Shown piece after piece: positions 1 through 8,243 of a stretch of DNA of 64,000 nt; the stretch's first letter is position 1; each line of letters starts with the position of its first letter. The DNA is from Exiguobacterium sp. s193 (lineage in GTDB: Bacteria > Bacillota > Bacilli > Exiguobacteriales > Exiguobacteriaceae): the NCBI RefSeq assembly GCF_018618755.1, contig NZ_JACSMR010000011.1, forward strand, positions 1 to 64,000. The letters are read 5' to 3'. Both the position numbers and the translations under genes were made by a program. The notes beneath the pieces are model-generated. The model had not been told where the DNA came from. It searched no databases and worked only from the letters and a program-made list of their open reading frames with translations.

Positions 1-600
1 TGCCGTCCGACAGGATGGCGAAGTGCTTCAATCCGACATCGACGCCGACGGATGAGCCCGTCTTCGGCATTTCGTTGCTCTCCTGCTCGACGAGCAGGGA
101 GACGAAGTATTTTCCTGAAGCGTTCCGCCGGATGGTCGCGTTCAAGATGCGTCCGACGACCTGCCTCGAGTTGGCGAAACGAACCCACTTCAGCTTTGGA
201 ATTTTGATCGTGTTGCCGACGATCGAGACTTCTGGAAGCTGAGACTTGCCTTGAATGTTCGTCTTGTACGATTGAACGGGGTTCCGTTTCGACTTGAAGC
301 GGGGTCGTTCGTTCTGCTTCTTAAAGAAGCGGTCAAAGGCATCAGCAAGATGTTTGACGCTCGTCTGCACAGACGTGCTATCGACTTCCTTCAGCCAGTC
401 GAACGCCTGCTTCAACGACGGGAGTTCTTTCGAACAAGACCCGTAGGATAGTCCTTTCCCTGTCGCTTTATACGTCTCATCCCACTTCGCCAAGAAGTGG
501 TTGAAAACGAAGCGCGAACAACCGATCGTCTTCACAATGAGGATTTCCTGCTCTTTTGTCGGATAGATTCTGAATTTGTAGGCCTTGTGAGTCAACATGA
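1..600 (-). CDS. tnpB: IS200/IS605-family TnpB (OrfB) nuclease, N-terminal part, open at window edge
   Basis: The reverse strand reads without interruption from an ATG at 600 to base 1, giving the first 200 residues. The N-terminus (MLTHKAYKFRIYPTKEQE) is the typical TnpB helix-turn-helix start. Near the end is GVDVGLKHFAILSDG, the RuvC-I motif whose first Asp is catalytic. A strong ribosome binding site (AAGGAGGTG) lies just upstream. TnpB proteins are RNA-guided DNA nucleases encoded by IS200/IS605 and IS1341-type elements. The C-terminal RuvC-II/III and zinc ribbon, the right end and any guide RNA lie outside the window, so intactness cannot be judged. Confidence 0.93.
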
Positions 601-652
601 TGTTCACCTCCTTACAAAGGACATACCCGAAAGAGAGGTTGGCGATTCATCT

Positions 653-694
653 CCCACTTTCACTAGGGCTTCACCCTGATCGTTTAGAAGTGGG
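653..694 (-). repeat. Subterminal IS hairpin
   Basis: CCCACTT at 653-659 pairs with AAGTGGG at 688-694, and an inner AGGG/CCCT stem (665-668 with 674-677) forms a second hairpin. Imperfect hairpins near the ends are the recognition structures of single-strand transposing IS200/IS605 elements. Confidence 0.75.
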
Positions 695-701
695 CGTATT
701 C

Positions 702-1286
702 TCGCCTGATTTTGATAAACGGATTAAAAAAGGTCAGCTTGGTCACTTTATCGGATTGCATACGGGAGACAAACCGCCTGTAGGTTTTCCGAACGTCGAA
801 CAGTTCGCGACGGAAGCGGCGGCAAATCTCCAGTCGGTTCGCGCATTGATTGAGCGTCGAAATCAAATCAAAGCAGCGATTACCGCATCGAATGCCGTGA
901 CGCGTGTCCGAATCGCCGGGACCGAGATGACGGTCGCGGAAGCGATTGATCGTCGCGATACGGGTCTTGACTACGATCGCCAATTGTTACAAACACTCAA
1001 AACACAACTGCATGAAGTGGAGCAGACGATTGAACAGGAACGTATCGAGATCGAGCGGCGTGCAGAAAATCATATCGAAGCGACATACGGTGCGCGTGAA
1101 AAAGGGGACGCGGAAGAAATTGAAAAAACGCGTCGACTGTTCATCCAACGATTAGAACCGAAATTGATTGACCCATCCGGTCTTCGTCAAGTCATTCAAC
1201 AGTTAGACGAGACAATCGACGCATTTGATGCCGAAGTCGATTTCAGTCTATCTGAAAGTAATACACTTACGAAAATTTTAATCTAA
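702..1286 (+). pseudogene. 5'-truncated, possibly phage-derived gene next to the IS end
   Basis: An open frame runs from the IS boundary to a TAA at 1284-1286, about 194 codons, with no start codon or ribosome binding site of its own; upstream the frame is IS sequence. The first residues (DFDKRIKKG) resemble the interior of the N-terminus (LLDKRIxK-like) of a phage or prophage protein family that I recall. The rest is strongly charged and helical (IERRNQIKAAITASNAVTRV, then a coiled coil), ending FSLSESNTLTKILI. The likely reading is that IS insertion removed the promoter and about the first dozen codons. The family assignment is from memory of the pattern and uncertain. Confidence 0.55.
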
Positions 1287-1592
1287 ACCTACCGTCCTGT
1301 TTGTCTGATGATTTCATAACCGAACACGCGTCGTCCGTGCGAGAACGGACATCTTCTAATCGGTTGACCGATTAGCATCCAAGATGGTCCTTGCGACCGT
1401 CCGGTCAAAGCTGAATGTTCAACGATCAAAGGACAACGCTGACGCTTCAACACTCAGACAGATTACTGTTCAAACATCAACGGTCACCGTTTGATTAAAT
1501 CCATGAGAAAACGGGAAAAGAGAGGGGATGTTCGTTGCCTCTGAAATCACCGCATGGCTGGGCAGACAGGACGTTTCATCGTTTTGCATGAC
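1287..1592. other. Gene-free stretch with a series of short hairpins (candidate structured RNA)
   Basis: No open frame with a ribosome binding site is seen. Four compact dyads follow each other: GTCCGT/ACGGAC (1333-1350), CTAATCGG/CCGATTAG (1356-1375), GACCG/CGGTC (1395-1406) and ATCAA..TTGAT around 1476-1495. A looser AGAGG/CCTCT stem follows near 1520-1545. The stretch ends in a strong terminator. It does not match a riboswitch that I recognise. It could be a small RNA, a leader of the RDD gene, or decayed mobile DNA. Confidence 0.4.
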
Positions 1593-1631
1593 GCCACTTC
1601 TTTTTTCAGAAAGAGAAGTGGCATTTTTTTT
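1593..1631 (+). terminator. Intrinsic terminator or attenuator before the RDD gene
   Basis: GCCACTTC (1593-1600) pairs with GAAGTGGC (1615-1622), followed by eight T residues. It lies only 27 bp before the RDD gene start. Confidence 0.85.
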
Positions 1632-1657
1632 ATTCAAATCGAGAAAGGATGATCCAC

Positions 1658-2053
1658 ATGGAATCCCTCACAAAACGAAGAATCGGGGCGGCTGTCATTA
1701 ATTTGATGGTGAACGCTATCATTGTAAATGTCCTTGAAGAAACAGTTCTCAAACGGAGCAAACGTCCCGTCATCCGTGGCATCGTCACCCAGTCGGTCGT
1801 CGATGTCGTCATGGAAACAGTTCAATTACGCTTGATGGATGGTCGAACGGTCGGCAGTCGTGTCATGGGACTCCGTGTCGTCAGTCAAGACAACCAACCG
1901 TTGAAAACGACACAAATCCTTAAACGGATTGCTTACCGTGAAGTATTCACAGCAGGGAAATTCTTTAAGGACCGTCAGCGTTATCTGCAGGATGCCTCAG
2001 TTTTACCGGAAGATGAGTTTGCGAAAACACGCGTCATTCGTGACGGACGGTAA
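1658..2053 (+). CDS. RDD-family small membrane protein
   Basis: 131 residues from the ATG at 1658, which sits about nine bases after GAAAGG; an in-frame ATG at 1649 is too close to that site. The N-terminus LTKRRIGAAVINLMVNAII resembles the first RDD helix, but the two Asp that name the family appear as Asn. The central TVGSRVMGLRVVSQDNQPL is the conserved loop of RDD proteins. RDD proteins are poorly characterised membrane proteins, some linked to ion transport; this one is shorter than most. Function is not established. Confidence 0.65.
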   Translation: MESLTKRRIGAAVINLMVNAIIVNVLEETVLKRSKRPVIRGIVTQSVVDVVMETVQLRLMDGRTVGSRVMGLRVVSQDNQPLKTTQILKRIAYREVFTAGKFFKDRQRYLQDASVLPEDEFAKTRVIRDGR

Positions 2054-2183
2054 GATCGCTTGTTTCATTGATCCATGCACGCTATAACCCGTATCGCGCT
2101 TAGTTTGTTGAAGCGATGCGGGATTTGCTCGTATCTTGAGCAGGCTGTAGAGATCACAAGAACGCAGAGGAGGTGAATGGGCA

Positions 2184-2636
2184 ATGATGACAATCGAAGA
2201 GATTGATGACGCGAATCAGGCCGCGGTTCTCGCATTAAAAGTCGCAGCCGCGCAGCGTGCATATATCGAAACGAACGCACAGTCGCTTCAGGAAGCGATG
2301 AACGATCACGATCACGACTGGCGTTGTTATGCCTTATGCGAAAACAGGCAGCCGGTCGGCTTCATGATGATTGGTGCTGAAAATCGGACGGACAAGTACA
2401 TCTGGCTTGACCGCTTCATGATCGGTCAGCAATACCAAGGACGAGGCTTAGGGACGCAGTTTTTAAAACGAGCAATCCGCTTCATCGAAGACCATTTCGA
2501 AGTCGATGAAATCGTGTTGAGTTTACACGCAGAAAATACGCATGCCAAGTATTTTTACCGGCAAGCAGGCTTTACTGATATCAAACGGATCGATGAAACG
2601 AACGGTGAAGAAATCTGGGTCTATCGTCTGACGTGA
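2184..2636 (+). CDS. GNAT-family N-acetyltransferase (spermidine/diamine acetyltransferase-like)
   Basis: 150 residues with an AGGAGGTG site nine bases before the ATG. QYQGRGLGTQFLKRAI at about residues 79-94 is the acetyl-CoA binding motif A (Q/RxxGxG/A), and NTHAKYFYRQAGF near 121-133 is the usual motif B region. The N-terminal block (QRAYIETNAQSL) resembles polyamine acetyltransferases such as BltD/PaiA, which suggests a small amine substrate; this is inference. A hairpin (CCCGTATCGC/GCGATGCGGG, near 2090-2122) separates it from the RDD gene. Confidence 0.85.
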   Translation: MMTIEEIDDANQAAVLALKVAAAQRAYIETNAQSLQEAMNDHDHDWRCYALCENRQPVGFMMIGAENRTDKYIWLDRFMIGQQYQGRGLGTQFLKRAIRFIEDHFEVDEIVLSLHAENTHAKYFYRQAGFTDIKRIDETNGEEIWVYRLT

Positions 2637-2755
2637 TATCAACGATTCGTTAACTTTCGCTAAGCCTTGGGCATCTGTCGAACCTTCTCGCTGTCCGCGC
2701 GGCAACCGTCCCTGCTACACTAGAAAAAACGACCAAAAAGGTGAGGTGGAGTGGT

Positions 2756-3460
2756 GTGGCAGTCATTGAATTTAAGGATGTCCAGTACAAATCGATTCTC
2801 AAAGGGATCTCCGGGACGTTTCGGGAAGGAAAAATCACGACGCTCGTCGGACCGAGCGGTGCCGGGAAAACGACGTGTCTGAAACAAATCAACGGATTAC
2901 TTTCCCCGGACGCCGGGGCGATTTATTTTAAGGGGACCGATCTAAAAGACATCGATATGATGGAGCTTCGAAAAAAGATTGGCATGGCCTTTCAAAGTGC
3001 CCCGATGATTGCGGGGACTGTGTACGACAATTTGAATCTTCCGAAAGCGATCTTCGATCAGACATTGGAACAGGAAGAGGCTAAGCGTCTGTTGGAACGG
3101 GTCGACTTGAAAGAGGTTCCGTTGACACAAAACGTTAAAGAACTATCAGGAGGCGAAAAAAGCCGCATCGCGATCGCGCGGACACTCGTCAACCGACCGG
3201 ATGTCCTGTTGCTCGACGAGATCACGGCGAGTCTTGATTACCGGATGGTCAAGGAAATCGAGGCGCTCGTCCGAAAGGTTCAACGGGAATTCAACGTGAC
3301 GGTGATCTGGATTACGCACGACCTTGAACAAGCGCGCCGTGTCAGTGATGACATGTGGTTCTTAAAAGACGGGAAATTGATTGAACAGGGAACGATTGAG
3401 TTGATTGAGGACTCGAATAATCCCGTCATCGAAGCGTTCGTCAAGGGGGTCGACCAATGA
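2756..3460 (+). CDS. fetA: Iron export ABC transporter ATP-binding protein FetA-like
   Basis: 234 residues. Walker A GPSGAGKTT lies near residue 33, signature LSGGEKSR near 130, Walker B VLLLDEITASLD near 150, and a switch His in WITHDL. It is paired with the FetB permease through a 4-bp ATGA overlap, and FetAB is a known iron efflux pair that relieves oxidative stress. The GTG at 2756 is preferred because GAGGTGG ends six bases upstream; an in-frame GTG at 2741 lies before that site. Confidence 0.87.
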   Translation: MAVIEFKDVQYKSILKGISGTFREGKITTLVGPSGAGKTTCLKQINGLLSPDAGAIYFKGTDLKDIDMMELRKKIGMAFQSAPMIAGTVYDNLNLPKAIFDQTLEQEEAKRLLERVDLKEVPLTQNVKELSGGEKSRIAIARTLVNRPDVLLLDEITASLDYRMVKEIEALVRKVQREFNVTVIWITHDLEQARRVSDDMWFLKDGKLIEQGTIELIEDSNNPVIEAFVKGVDQ

Positions 3461-4221
3461 GTTACGTGCAACTCGCTTCCGCCTTAGTCTTTATCTTGAT
3501 TCCGTTAGTGCTGACATATACGTTAAAGCTTGGACTTGGCAACGACATTTTGATAGCGACGGTTCGGTCGATCGTCCAGCTGTTGATTGTCGGCTACATC
3601 TTGACGTTCGTTTTCGAAAGCGACAGTAAAGTCTACATCGGGTTGATGGTTCTGTTGATGATTGTCGCGGCGACGCTCAACATCATCAAGAAGGGTGACG
3701 GAATTCCCGGGATTACGGGCATTATTTTACTGACGTTAGTCAGTGTCGAGTTCTTGACGATGGGCATCATGCTCGGTCTTCGAATCATTCCGTTTGAAGC
3801 GCAAGAAGTCATTCCAATCAGTGGGATGGTGATCGGCAACTGTATGATTCTGTCGCTCCTGTTTCTCAATAAGTTCAAGGATGAGGTCGAACGGGGCGAT
3901 GAGATCATCGAGCTGGTTTTAGCGCTCGGGGGTTCACCGAAAACAGCAATCGATCGAAGTTTGAAAAGCGCTATCCGGACGAGTATGATTCCGACGATCG
4001 AGGCGCAGAAAACGATGGGACTCGTCCAGCTTCCCGGCATGATGAGCGGTTTGATCATCGGTGGGGCAGATCCGATGGAAGCCGTCATGTACCAACTGCT
4101 GATCCTGTTTTTGATTTTGACGAATGCTGCCGTGTCTTCCGTCATGGTCGGCTACCTGTCCTACCGGAAACTGTTTAATCAAAAAGCCCAGTTCCTTGGG
4201 TTGACCAATCGAAACGACTAA
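3457..4221 (+). CDS. fetB: Iron export ABC transporter permease FetB-like (UPF0014)
   Basis: 254 residues with about seven hydrophobic segments. It carries the UPF0014 signatures: IVQLLIVGYIL near residue 40, PISGMVIGNCM near 118, ALGGSPKTAI near 155, and LPGMMSGLIIGGADPMEAV near 190. The start overlaps the fetA stop. Product and neighbour fit the YbbL-YbbM (FetAB) iron/metal exporter. No Fur box is seen before fetA. A terminator follows. Confidence 0.9.
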   Translation: MSYVQLASALVFILIPLVLTYTLKLGLGNDILIATVRSIVQLLIVGYILTFVFESDSKVYIGLMVLLMIVAATLNIIKKGDGIPGITGIILLTLVSVEFLTMGIMLGLRIIPFEAQEVIPISGMVIGNCMILSLLFLNKFKDEVERGDEIIELVLALGGSPKTAIDRSLKSAIRTSMIPTIEAQKTMGLVQLPGMMSGLIIGGADPMEAVMYQLLILFLILTNAAVSSVMVGYLSYRKLFNQKAQFLGLTNRND

Positions 4222-4251
4222 GCTACCCTAGAAAAATACATCATGACGCTA

Positions 4252-4286
4252 ACAGATTTCGGTAATTTCCGGAGTCTGTTTTTGTT
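4252..4286 (+). terminator. Intrinsic terminator of fetAB
   Basis: ACAGATTTCGG pairs with CCGGAGTCTGT, followed by a T-rich run. Confidence 0.8.
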
Positions 4287-4319
4287 TATTATTCAAGAGA
4301 ACAGAAAGGACGTGAAGAC

Positions 4320-4646
4320 ATGATGACGGTCGAGCAAGTTACGGCACTGTTACCGGTAGAGGAAGAAGAAGTCCGCTTAACGGATATCGATGGATTGCCA
4401 CGGTATGCCTTTGTCCATCCGGTTGATCTGTTTGAAGAATCGCAAGCGATTTTTCGGAGTATCATTGAAGTCGAACACCATCAAGCGGATCGATTAAAAG
4501 CATGGTACATCATCGGGTACGAAGACATGCAGGGGGACCTGTTATGTGTCGATCTCGCAACGGGTCAAGTGATGATTGTCGGTCATGAAACGCTGGAACG
4601 TGAAGAAGTCGTCGCGCCATCCTTGCCATTATTTTTTCATGGGTGA
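4320..4646 (+). CDS. Small SMI1/KNR4 (SUKH)-like hypothetical protein
   Basis: 108 acidic residues with a GAAAGGA-type ribosome binding site before ATGATG. The C-terminal half (GYEDMQGDLLCVDLATGQV, then HETL and a final APSLPLFF) resembles the GDxxxxD..TGxV..xH pattern of SUKH-superfamily proteins, some of which are toxin immunity proteins. No toxin gene is next to it, so an immunity role is not supported. Terminators on both sides make it monocistronic. The family call is tentative. Confidence 0.55.
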   Translation: MMTVEQVTALLPVEEEEVRLTDIDGLPRYAFVHPVDLFEESQAIFRSIIEVEHHQADRLKAWYIIGYEDMQGDLLCVDLATGQVMIVGHETLEREEVVAPSLPLFFHG

Positions 4647-4676
4647 CGTCTGACTTAAATGAAATGAAAGTAAAGT

Positions 4677-4717
4677 AAAAAGGTCACTGGACGGACATCT
4701 CCGTCTCGTGACCTTTT
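4677..4717. terminator. Bidirectional intrinsic terminator
   Basis: AAAAGGTCAC (4677-4686) pairs with GTGACCTTTT (4708-4717). It lies between convergent genes and has A and T tails for both strands. Confidence 0.85.
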
Positions 4718-4743
4718 CGTTCGTCTGATGGCAAATTGCTCTG

Positions 4744-5496
4744 TTATTGACGGATGAACCCCCCTTCAGAATGCAGGATTTGTCCGGTGATCCAGGCACC
4801 TTCGTCGCTGACGAGAAACGAAATCAGACGGGCGACGTCGTTTGGGGTCCCGATTCGGCCGAAGGGGAACTTCGGTAACAGGGCGGAGCGAATTTCGTCC
4901 GTCATCCAAGTCGAGTCGGTCGGACCGGGGTTGACGGCGTTGACCGTAATGCCGAACGGGGCAACTTCCTGCGCGAACGTCTGTGTAAAGGCAGAAATCG
5001 CACCTTTCGTCGCGACATAAGCAAGTTCGCCCGGCATCGGTCCGAGTTCCTGACCGGATGTCATGTTGATGATCCGTCCTGAAAGTAATGATGATGCTTG
5101 CAGGTGGCGGGCGAACTCAACCGATAACAGGAACGTCGTTCGGATATTGACCGCATAATGGGCGTCGAGCGCTGCGGCGTCGAGCGACAAATAGTCAGTT
5201 TGTGTCGAGTGAGCGGCATTGTTGATTAAAATCGACGGTTGACCGAGCGTCGCAACGACGGTTTGATGGACAGTTGCCGCCGCCGCCGGATCGGCTAAAT
5301 CAATCAGGAATCCTCTTGTCCGGACACCAAAAGCTGCCAGTTCCGCTTCAAATGATGGGATCCAGTCGTGTTCCGCTTGCCAGGCGGTGAAAAAAATCTC
5401 GATTCCTCGTGCGGCAAGCATCCGACAGATCGCCGCCCCGATATCCCGACCGCTACTGGCACCGGTCACGAGTGCGATTTGTGGCTGTTCGGTCAT
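4744..5496 (-). CDS. SDR-family NAD(P)-dependent oxidoreductase
   Basis: 250 residues, classical short-chain dehydrogenase length. The cofactor loop is TGASSGRDIG near residue 12, close to TGxxxGxG but with an altered spacing. Other motifs are NNAAH (NNAG variant) near 90, Ser of MTSGQ near 145, catalytic YVATK near 160, and NPGPT near 190. The C-terminal ITGQILHSEGGF resembles 3-oxoacyl-ACP reductase-like enzymes. The start follows AGGAGGAG. It stands alone, so the substrate cannot be inferred. Confidence 0.88.
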   Translation of the reverse strand: MTEQPQIALVTGASSGRDIGAAICRMLAARGIEIFFTAWQAEHDWIPSFEAELAAFGVRTRGFLIDLADPAAAATVHQTVVATLGQPSILINNAAHSTQTDYLSLDAAALDAHYAVNIRTTFLLSVEFARHLQASSLLSGRIINMTSGQELGPMPGELAYVATKGAISAFTQTFAQEVAPFGITVNAVNPGPTDSTWMTDEIRSALLPKFPFGRIGTPNDVARLISFLVSDEGAWITGQILHSEGGFIRQ

Positions 5497-5629
5497 GCTG
5501 CATCTCCTCCTTTAACTCCATCGTTTAACATATTTTAACTCATTTAGATAATCCTTACTATCGTAAACGTGCTAGTGTACACTAAAGCCAGGATCAACGA
5601 GAGGGCATTAAAAGGAGGCAAGAAGGACG

Positions 5630-6334
5630 ATGGGTGAAATGTTGTTATTGTATGGGTTATTCACGATCGGGATAGTCGTCCGCTTCATCTCAACCGGCAT
5701 GTTCAGTTGGCTGGAACTTGGTCTGATTTCGCTGTTGCTGCTCGCAGCACTTGGTGGCGCGCTTCTCGACAACTGGCAAATCAGACGTGACATGCGGTAC
5801 GGGGGACGCGCGAATACGTTAGCGACACGGTGCGTCGAACGGACGACACGACGACCGAAATATGTACTAGAGGGTGCGCGGCAGATCGGGTCTTATCGAC
5901 GGAGCTATCAAAAAGGGTGGCAATTTTTGTTCGTTCAGCTTTCGGCAAAACTGCGGGGGTGGTTCTTGAATCTGAACTTCAGCTTTGCAGGACGCGATGT
6001 TGTTTATATCGAACAACGGAGTTCCCTCTTAGCCCGGAATCAAAAGTGGCTCGTCTATGAAAACGGTGAAGTCGTCGGAACGGTCCGGACCAACGCGTCA
6101 CTGAAACAGATGAGTACGTTCAAAGAAGTCATGCTCCTGACCTATCAAGGCGTCGAGTACGAAGTCACTTCCTCAACGCTATCCTCGAAGATTGAAGTGC
6201 GGCAGGGAACTGAGGTGATTGCGACGAGTAAAGCGAACTTGCGGTCCGACGTAACGTTTAAAGTTAATGAGCAGCAAAATCGGTCCCTGATTTTGTCGGT
6301 CCTCGTATTGTTCCATTACCATTTTCAATCGTAA
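5630..6334 (+). CDS. Membrane-anchored tubby-C/LURP-one-like protein
   Basis: 234 residues. Two hydrophobic segments at about 3-20 and 26-45 are followed by a basic stretch. The soluble C-terminal domain from about residue 110 contains the phrase VYIEQRSSLLARNQKWLVYE and repeated beta-strand patterns typical of tubby-C-like (LURP-one related) domains, ending in a short hydrophobic tail. Such domains often bind phospholipid; that is family knowledge, not shown here. The assignment is moderate. Confidence 0.6.
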   Translation: MGEMLLLYGLFTIGIVVRFISTGMFSWLELGLISLLLLAALGGALLDNWQIRRDMRYGGRANTLATRCVERTTRRPKYVLEGARQIGSYRRSYQKGWQFLFVQLSAKLRGWFLNLNFSFAGRDVVYIEQRSSLLARNQKWLVYENGEVVGTVRTNASLKQMSTFKEVMLLTYQGVEYEVTSSTLSSKIEVRQGTEVIATSKANLRSDVTFKVNEQQNRSLILSVLVLFHYHFQS

Positions 6335-6424
6335 GTCAAGGCACAAAAAAGTGTTCATGAAGCACATGATCATTTATTGGTGTATGATTTAGGCACACTT
6401 AAGTGAAAGGCGGGAGGCGCCTAG

Positions 6425-6526
6425 ATGGATAAAACAGACGGCTGGATCATCGTCAGCGTATTGGTCGGATTGTATTTCGGGTTATTCGCTAAACCGAAAC
6501 GCGTGACCGGAAAAAAATCCAAGTGA
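6425..6526 (+). CDS. Small single-pass membrane peptide (33 aa)
   Basis: ATG at 6425 follows a GGCGGGAGG-type site; TGA ends at 6526. The product has one hydrophobic segment (WIIVSVLVGLYFGLFA) and a basic C-terminus (KPKRVTGKKSK). A terminator follows directly, supporting a real transcription unit. I do not recognise the family. Confidence 0.6.
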   Translation: MDKTDGWIIVSVLVGLYFGLFAKPKRVTGKKSK

Positions 6527-6566
6527 AAAAAACCACGTCAGGCGGCCGAGCCCCTGCGTGGTTTTG
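6527..6566. terminator. Intrinsic terminator, probably used from both sides
   Basis: AAACCACG pairs with CGTGGTTT around a GC-rich loop, between the small peptide gene and the convergent methyltransferase gene. Confidence 0.75.
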
Positions 6567-6579
6567 TCGTTATGCGTAC

Positions 6580-7290
6580 TCACCGTGCTTTTCTTTGAAA
6601 CAATCCCGTCCACAGTCCAGTACGACCGAAAGTCGTCGCGGACGCCGGCATCATCAACATCGGTCTGATTTCAATCACATCGAAGTCAGCAAAAATCAAC
6701 CGTAACTTCTCTTCCGTGAATCCTAATCCACCGTTTAAGCTGCGTGTCCGGTACACTTCCCAGTCGGAGATGTCGGATCCGCCGAGTTCGCCGCCTTCGA
6801 TAAAACAAGTCAGGGCGAAATATCCGCCGTCCGTCAAGGAATCAGTGACGAGTTTGAGGTAATCGAGTCGCCGGTGCGGAGCGATATGGTGGAAACAACC
6901 GGAATCGTAAATGATGTCATACACCTCTTTAACGGGTGATAAATCAAAGATGTTCCGTTCGATGAAGTCGACGTCGAGCTGCTCCTCCTGCGCCCGTTCG
7001 CGTGCCCAGTCAAGCGACTCACGCGACAAATCGACGGCGGTCACGATACAGCTTTGCCTTGCAAAATACAGCGCGTTGCGTCCCGGTCCGCAACCGAGTT
7101 CCAAGACGTGACCCGGCGCGAAGAGGCCGCGCTCAAAATACCGGACGAGATTTTCGTCCGGTTTGTTGACGAAAAACGGAATCCGTTTGTCCCGGTCGGC
7201 GTAAAAGCCGTTCCAGAATGCTGTCGGCTCACGCAGTAAATCGTCAAGCATGTCAAGTAAATCCGCGTGCGTTTGTATCAATTCTTTCAT
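6580..7290 (-). CDS. Class I SAM-dependent methyltransferase
   Basis: 236 residues from the ATG at 7290 (MKELIQTHADLL). The frame extends upstream but those residues are AT-rich and non-conserved. Motif I is LELGCGPGRNALYFAR near residue 65, an acidic VDLS at the end of strand 2, and YDSGCFHHI near 125 where the substrate side begins. The N-terminal FWNGFYADRDKRIPFFVNKP block is typical of a Bacillota subfamily annotated only as methyltransferase. Substrate unknown. Confidence 0.85.
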   Translation of the reverse strand: MKELIQTHADLLDMLDDLLREPTAFWNGFYADRDKRIPFFVNKPDENLVRYFERGLFAPGHVLELGCGPGRNALYFARQSCIVTAVDLSRESLDWARERAQEEQLDVDFIERNIFDLSPVKEVYDIIYDSGCFHHIAPHRRLDYLKLVTDSLTDGGYFALTCFIEGGELGGSDISDWEVYRTRSLNGGLGFTEEKLRLIFADFDVIEIRPMLMMPASATTFGRTGLWTGLFQRKAR

Positions 7291-7409
7291 CCTCTGACCT
7301 ACTTTCAACAAGGTATGGAAAGCTAAATTATCTAGTCTTATTATACCAAAAAAAGGATGTAAATATCGACGAATTCCGATTTTTACATATGAAATGACAC
7401 CAAAAAAAT

Positions 7410-7457
7410 ACAAAAAACGGTAGCGGATCTCGTCGTTCGTGAGACACGCTGCCGTTT
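7410..7457 (-). terminator. Intrinsic terminator of the yrzF-like gene
   Basis: Read on the minus strand, AAACGGCAGCG pairs with CGCTACCGTTT and is followed by a T-rich tract, 12 bp after the stop codon. Confidence 0.8.
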
Positions 7458-7468
7458 CTTCTGATGGA

Positions 7469-8089
7469 TCAACCGGTATTACGGTGTGACTCGAACATCC
7501 GCCGCTTATAAATATCCGCCACCGTGTTCAAGAAGGACTCGGGCAATTTTTTCGGAAAATACGATTTGCTATAAAAGTAATCGTATGCCCGTTTTAAGTC
7601 GTCCCATTGCGAACACGGTGCTGTCTGACGGAACCGTGCGACATCGATGATCCGTGTCCCGCCGTTCGTCAGCATGATGTTGCGCAAATGGATGTCGGAC
7701 GGATTCAAGCCGACCGATCGTGCTTCCGCCAAGGCGTGATCGACAACACGGATGACGTCACGTGAAATCAATGTCCCGCTGACGAGACAATCGAATAAGG
7801 TCTGTCCTTCGATGTATTCGATGACGAGATAATCCGTCCCGTAGGCGTATTGTTTGGCGTACGTCGGAAAGGGGGCCAACTGTTCATAAATCGACCCTTC
7901 GAGTGCAGCGAGATGACGATGGCTCGGGAAAAACTTTTTGATGACGCGGTCCGTCCCGTTGATGCGAAAGACGAACGCACTCCGTCCTGTGCCGATCCAT
8001 TCTAATTTGTTTGGTTGATTAATAATTGTATACGTTTGTCCGTCCGATCCGATGTCGATAGCAGACGCCAGTTCTTGATCTGTTTTCAC
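7469..8089 (-). CDS. yrzF: YrzF-like protein kinase fold protein
   Basis: 206 residues, a minimal kinase. It has IGTGRSAFVFRI (glycine-loop position near 32), a VIKKF lysine near 50, LVIEYIEG as hinge near 92, SDIHLRNIM as a catalytic loop variant (Asp and Asn present, the usual His replaced by Ser), and IIDVARF at the DFG position. It resembles B. subtilis YrzF, a putative Ser/Thr protein kinase. Activity is plausible because Asp, Asn and the metal-binding Asp remain. Divergent from the M32 peptidase gene. Confidence 0.7.
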   Translation of the reverse strand: MKTDQELASAIDIGSDGQTYTIINQPNKLEWIGTGRSAFVFRINGTDRVIKKFFPSHRHLAALEGSIYEQLAPFPTYAKQYAYGTDYLVIEYIEGQTLFDCLVSGTLISRDVIRVVDHALAEARSVGLNPSDIHLRNIMLTNGGTRIIDVARFRQTAPCSQWDDLKRAYDYFYSKSYFPKKLPESFLNTVADIYKRRMFESHRNTG

Positions 8090-8243
8090 GTATGCCCCAT
8101 CCTTTCTTTGATAGCTTAATCATACAATTTATACGTTCAAATGACCACAAAGGTTTCAAAGGGTATTCCTGTATGAATGTTTTGAACATTTTGTGATATG
8201 CTAAAAAACGTAGACCATTACATATTTTAAGGGGGATTTTAGA

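Larger units (their letters stand above)
1..701 (-). mobile_element. IS200/IS605-type insertion element, left (5') end present, right end off the window
   Basis: Consists of the tnpB gene plus about 100 bp of leader containing a subterminal hairpin. No tnpA (Y1 transposase) is visible on this side, so it may be a tnpB-only IS1341-type element. The outer boundary is placed near 701 because the flanking reading frame resumes family-like residues there; the exact end cannot be fixed without a copy for comparison. Confidence 0.75.

Noticed and set aside
597-701. Start of the phage-like gene at the ATG at 597
   Set aside because: That ATG and the next 35 codons lie within the IS leader on the opposite strand and are not protein-like.
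4320-4646. SUKH-like protein as an immunity gene of a polymorphic toxin system
   Set aside because: No toxin, secretion or neighbouring immunity genes are present.
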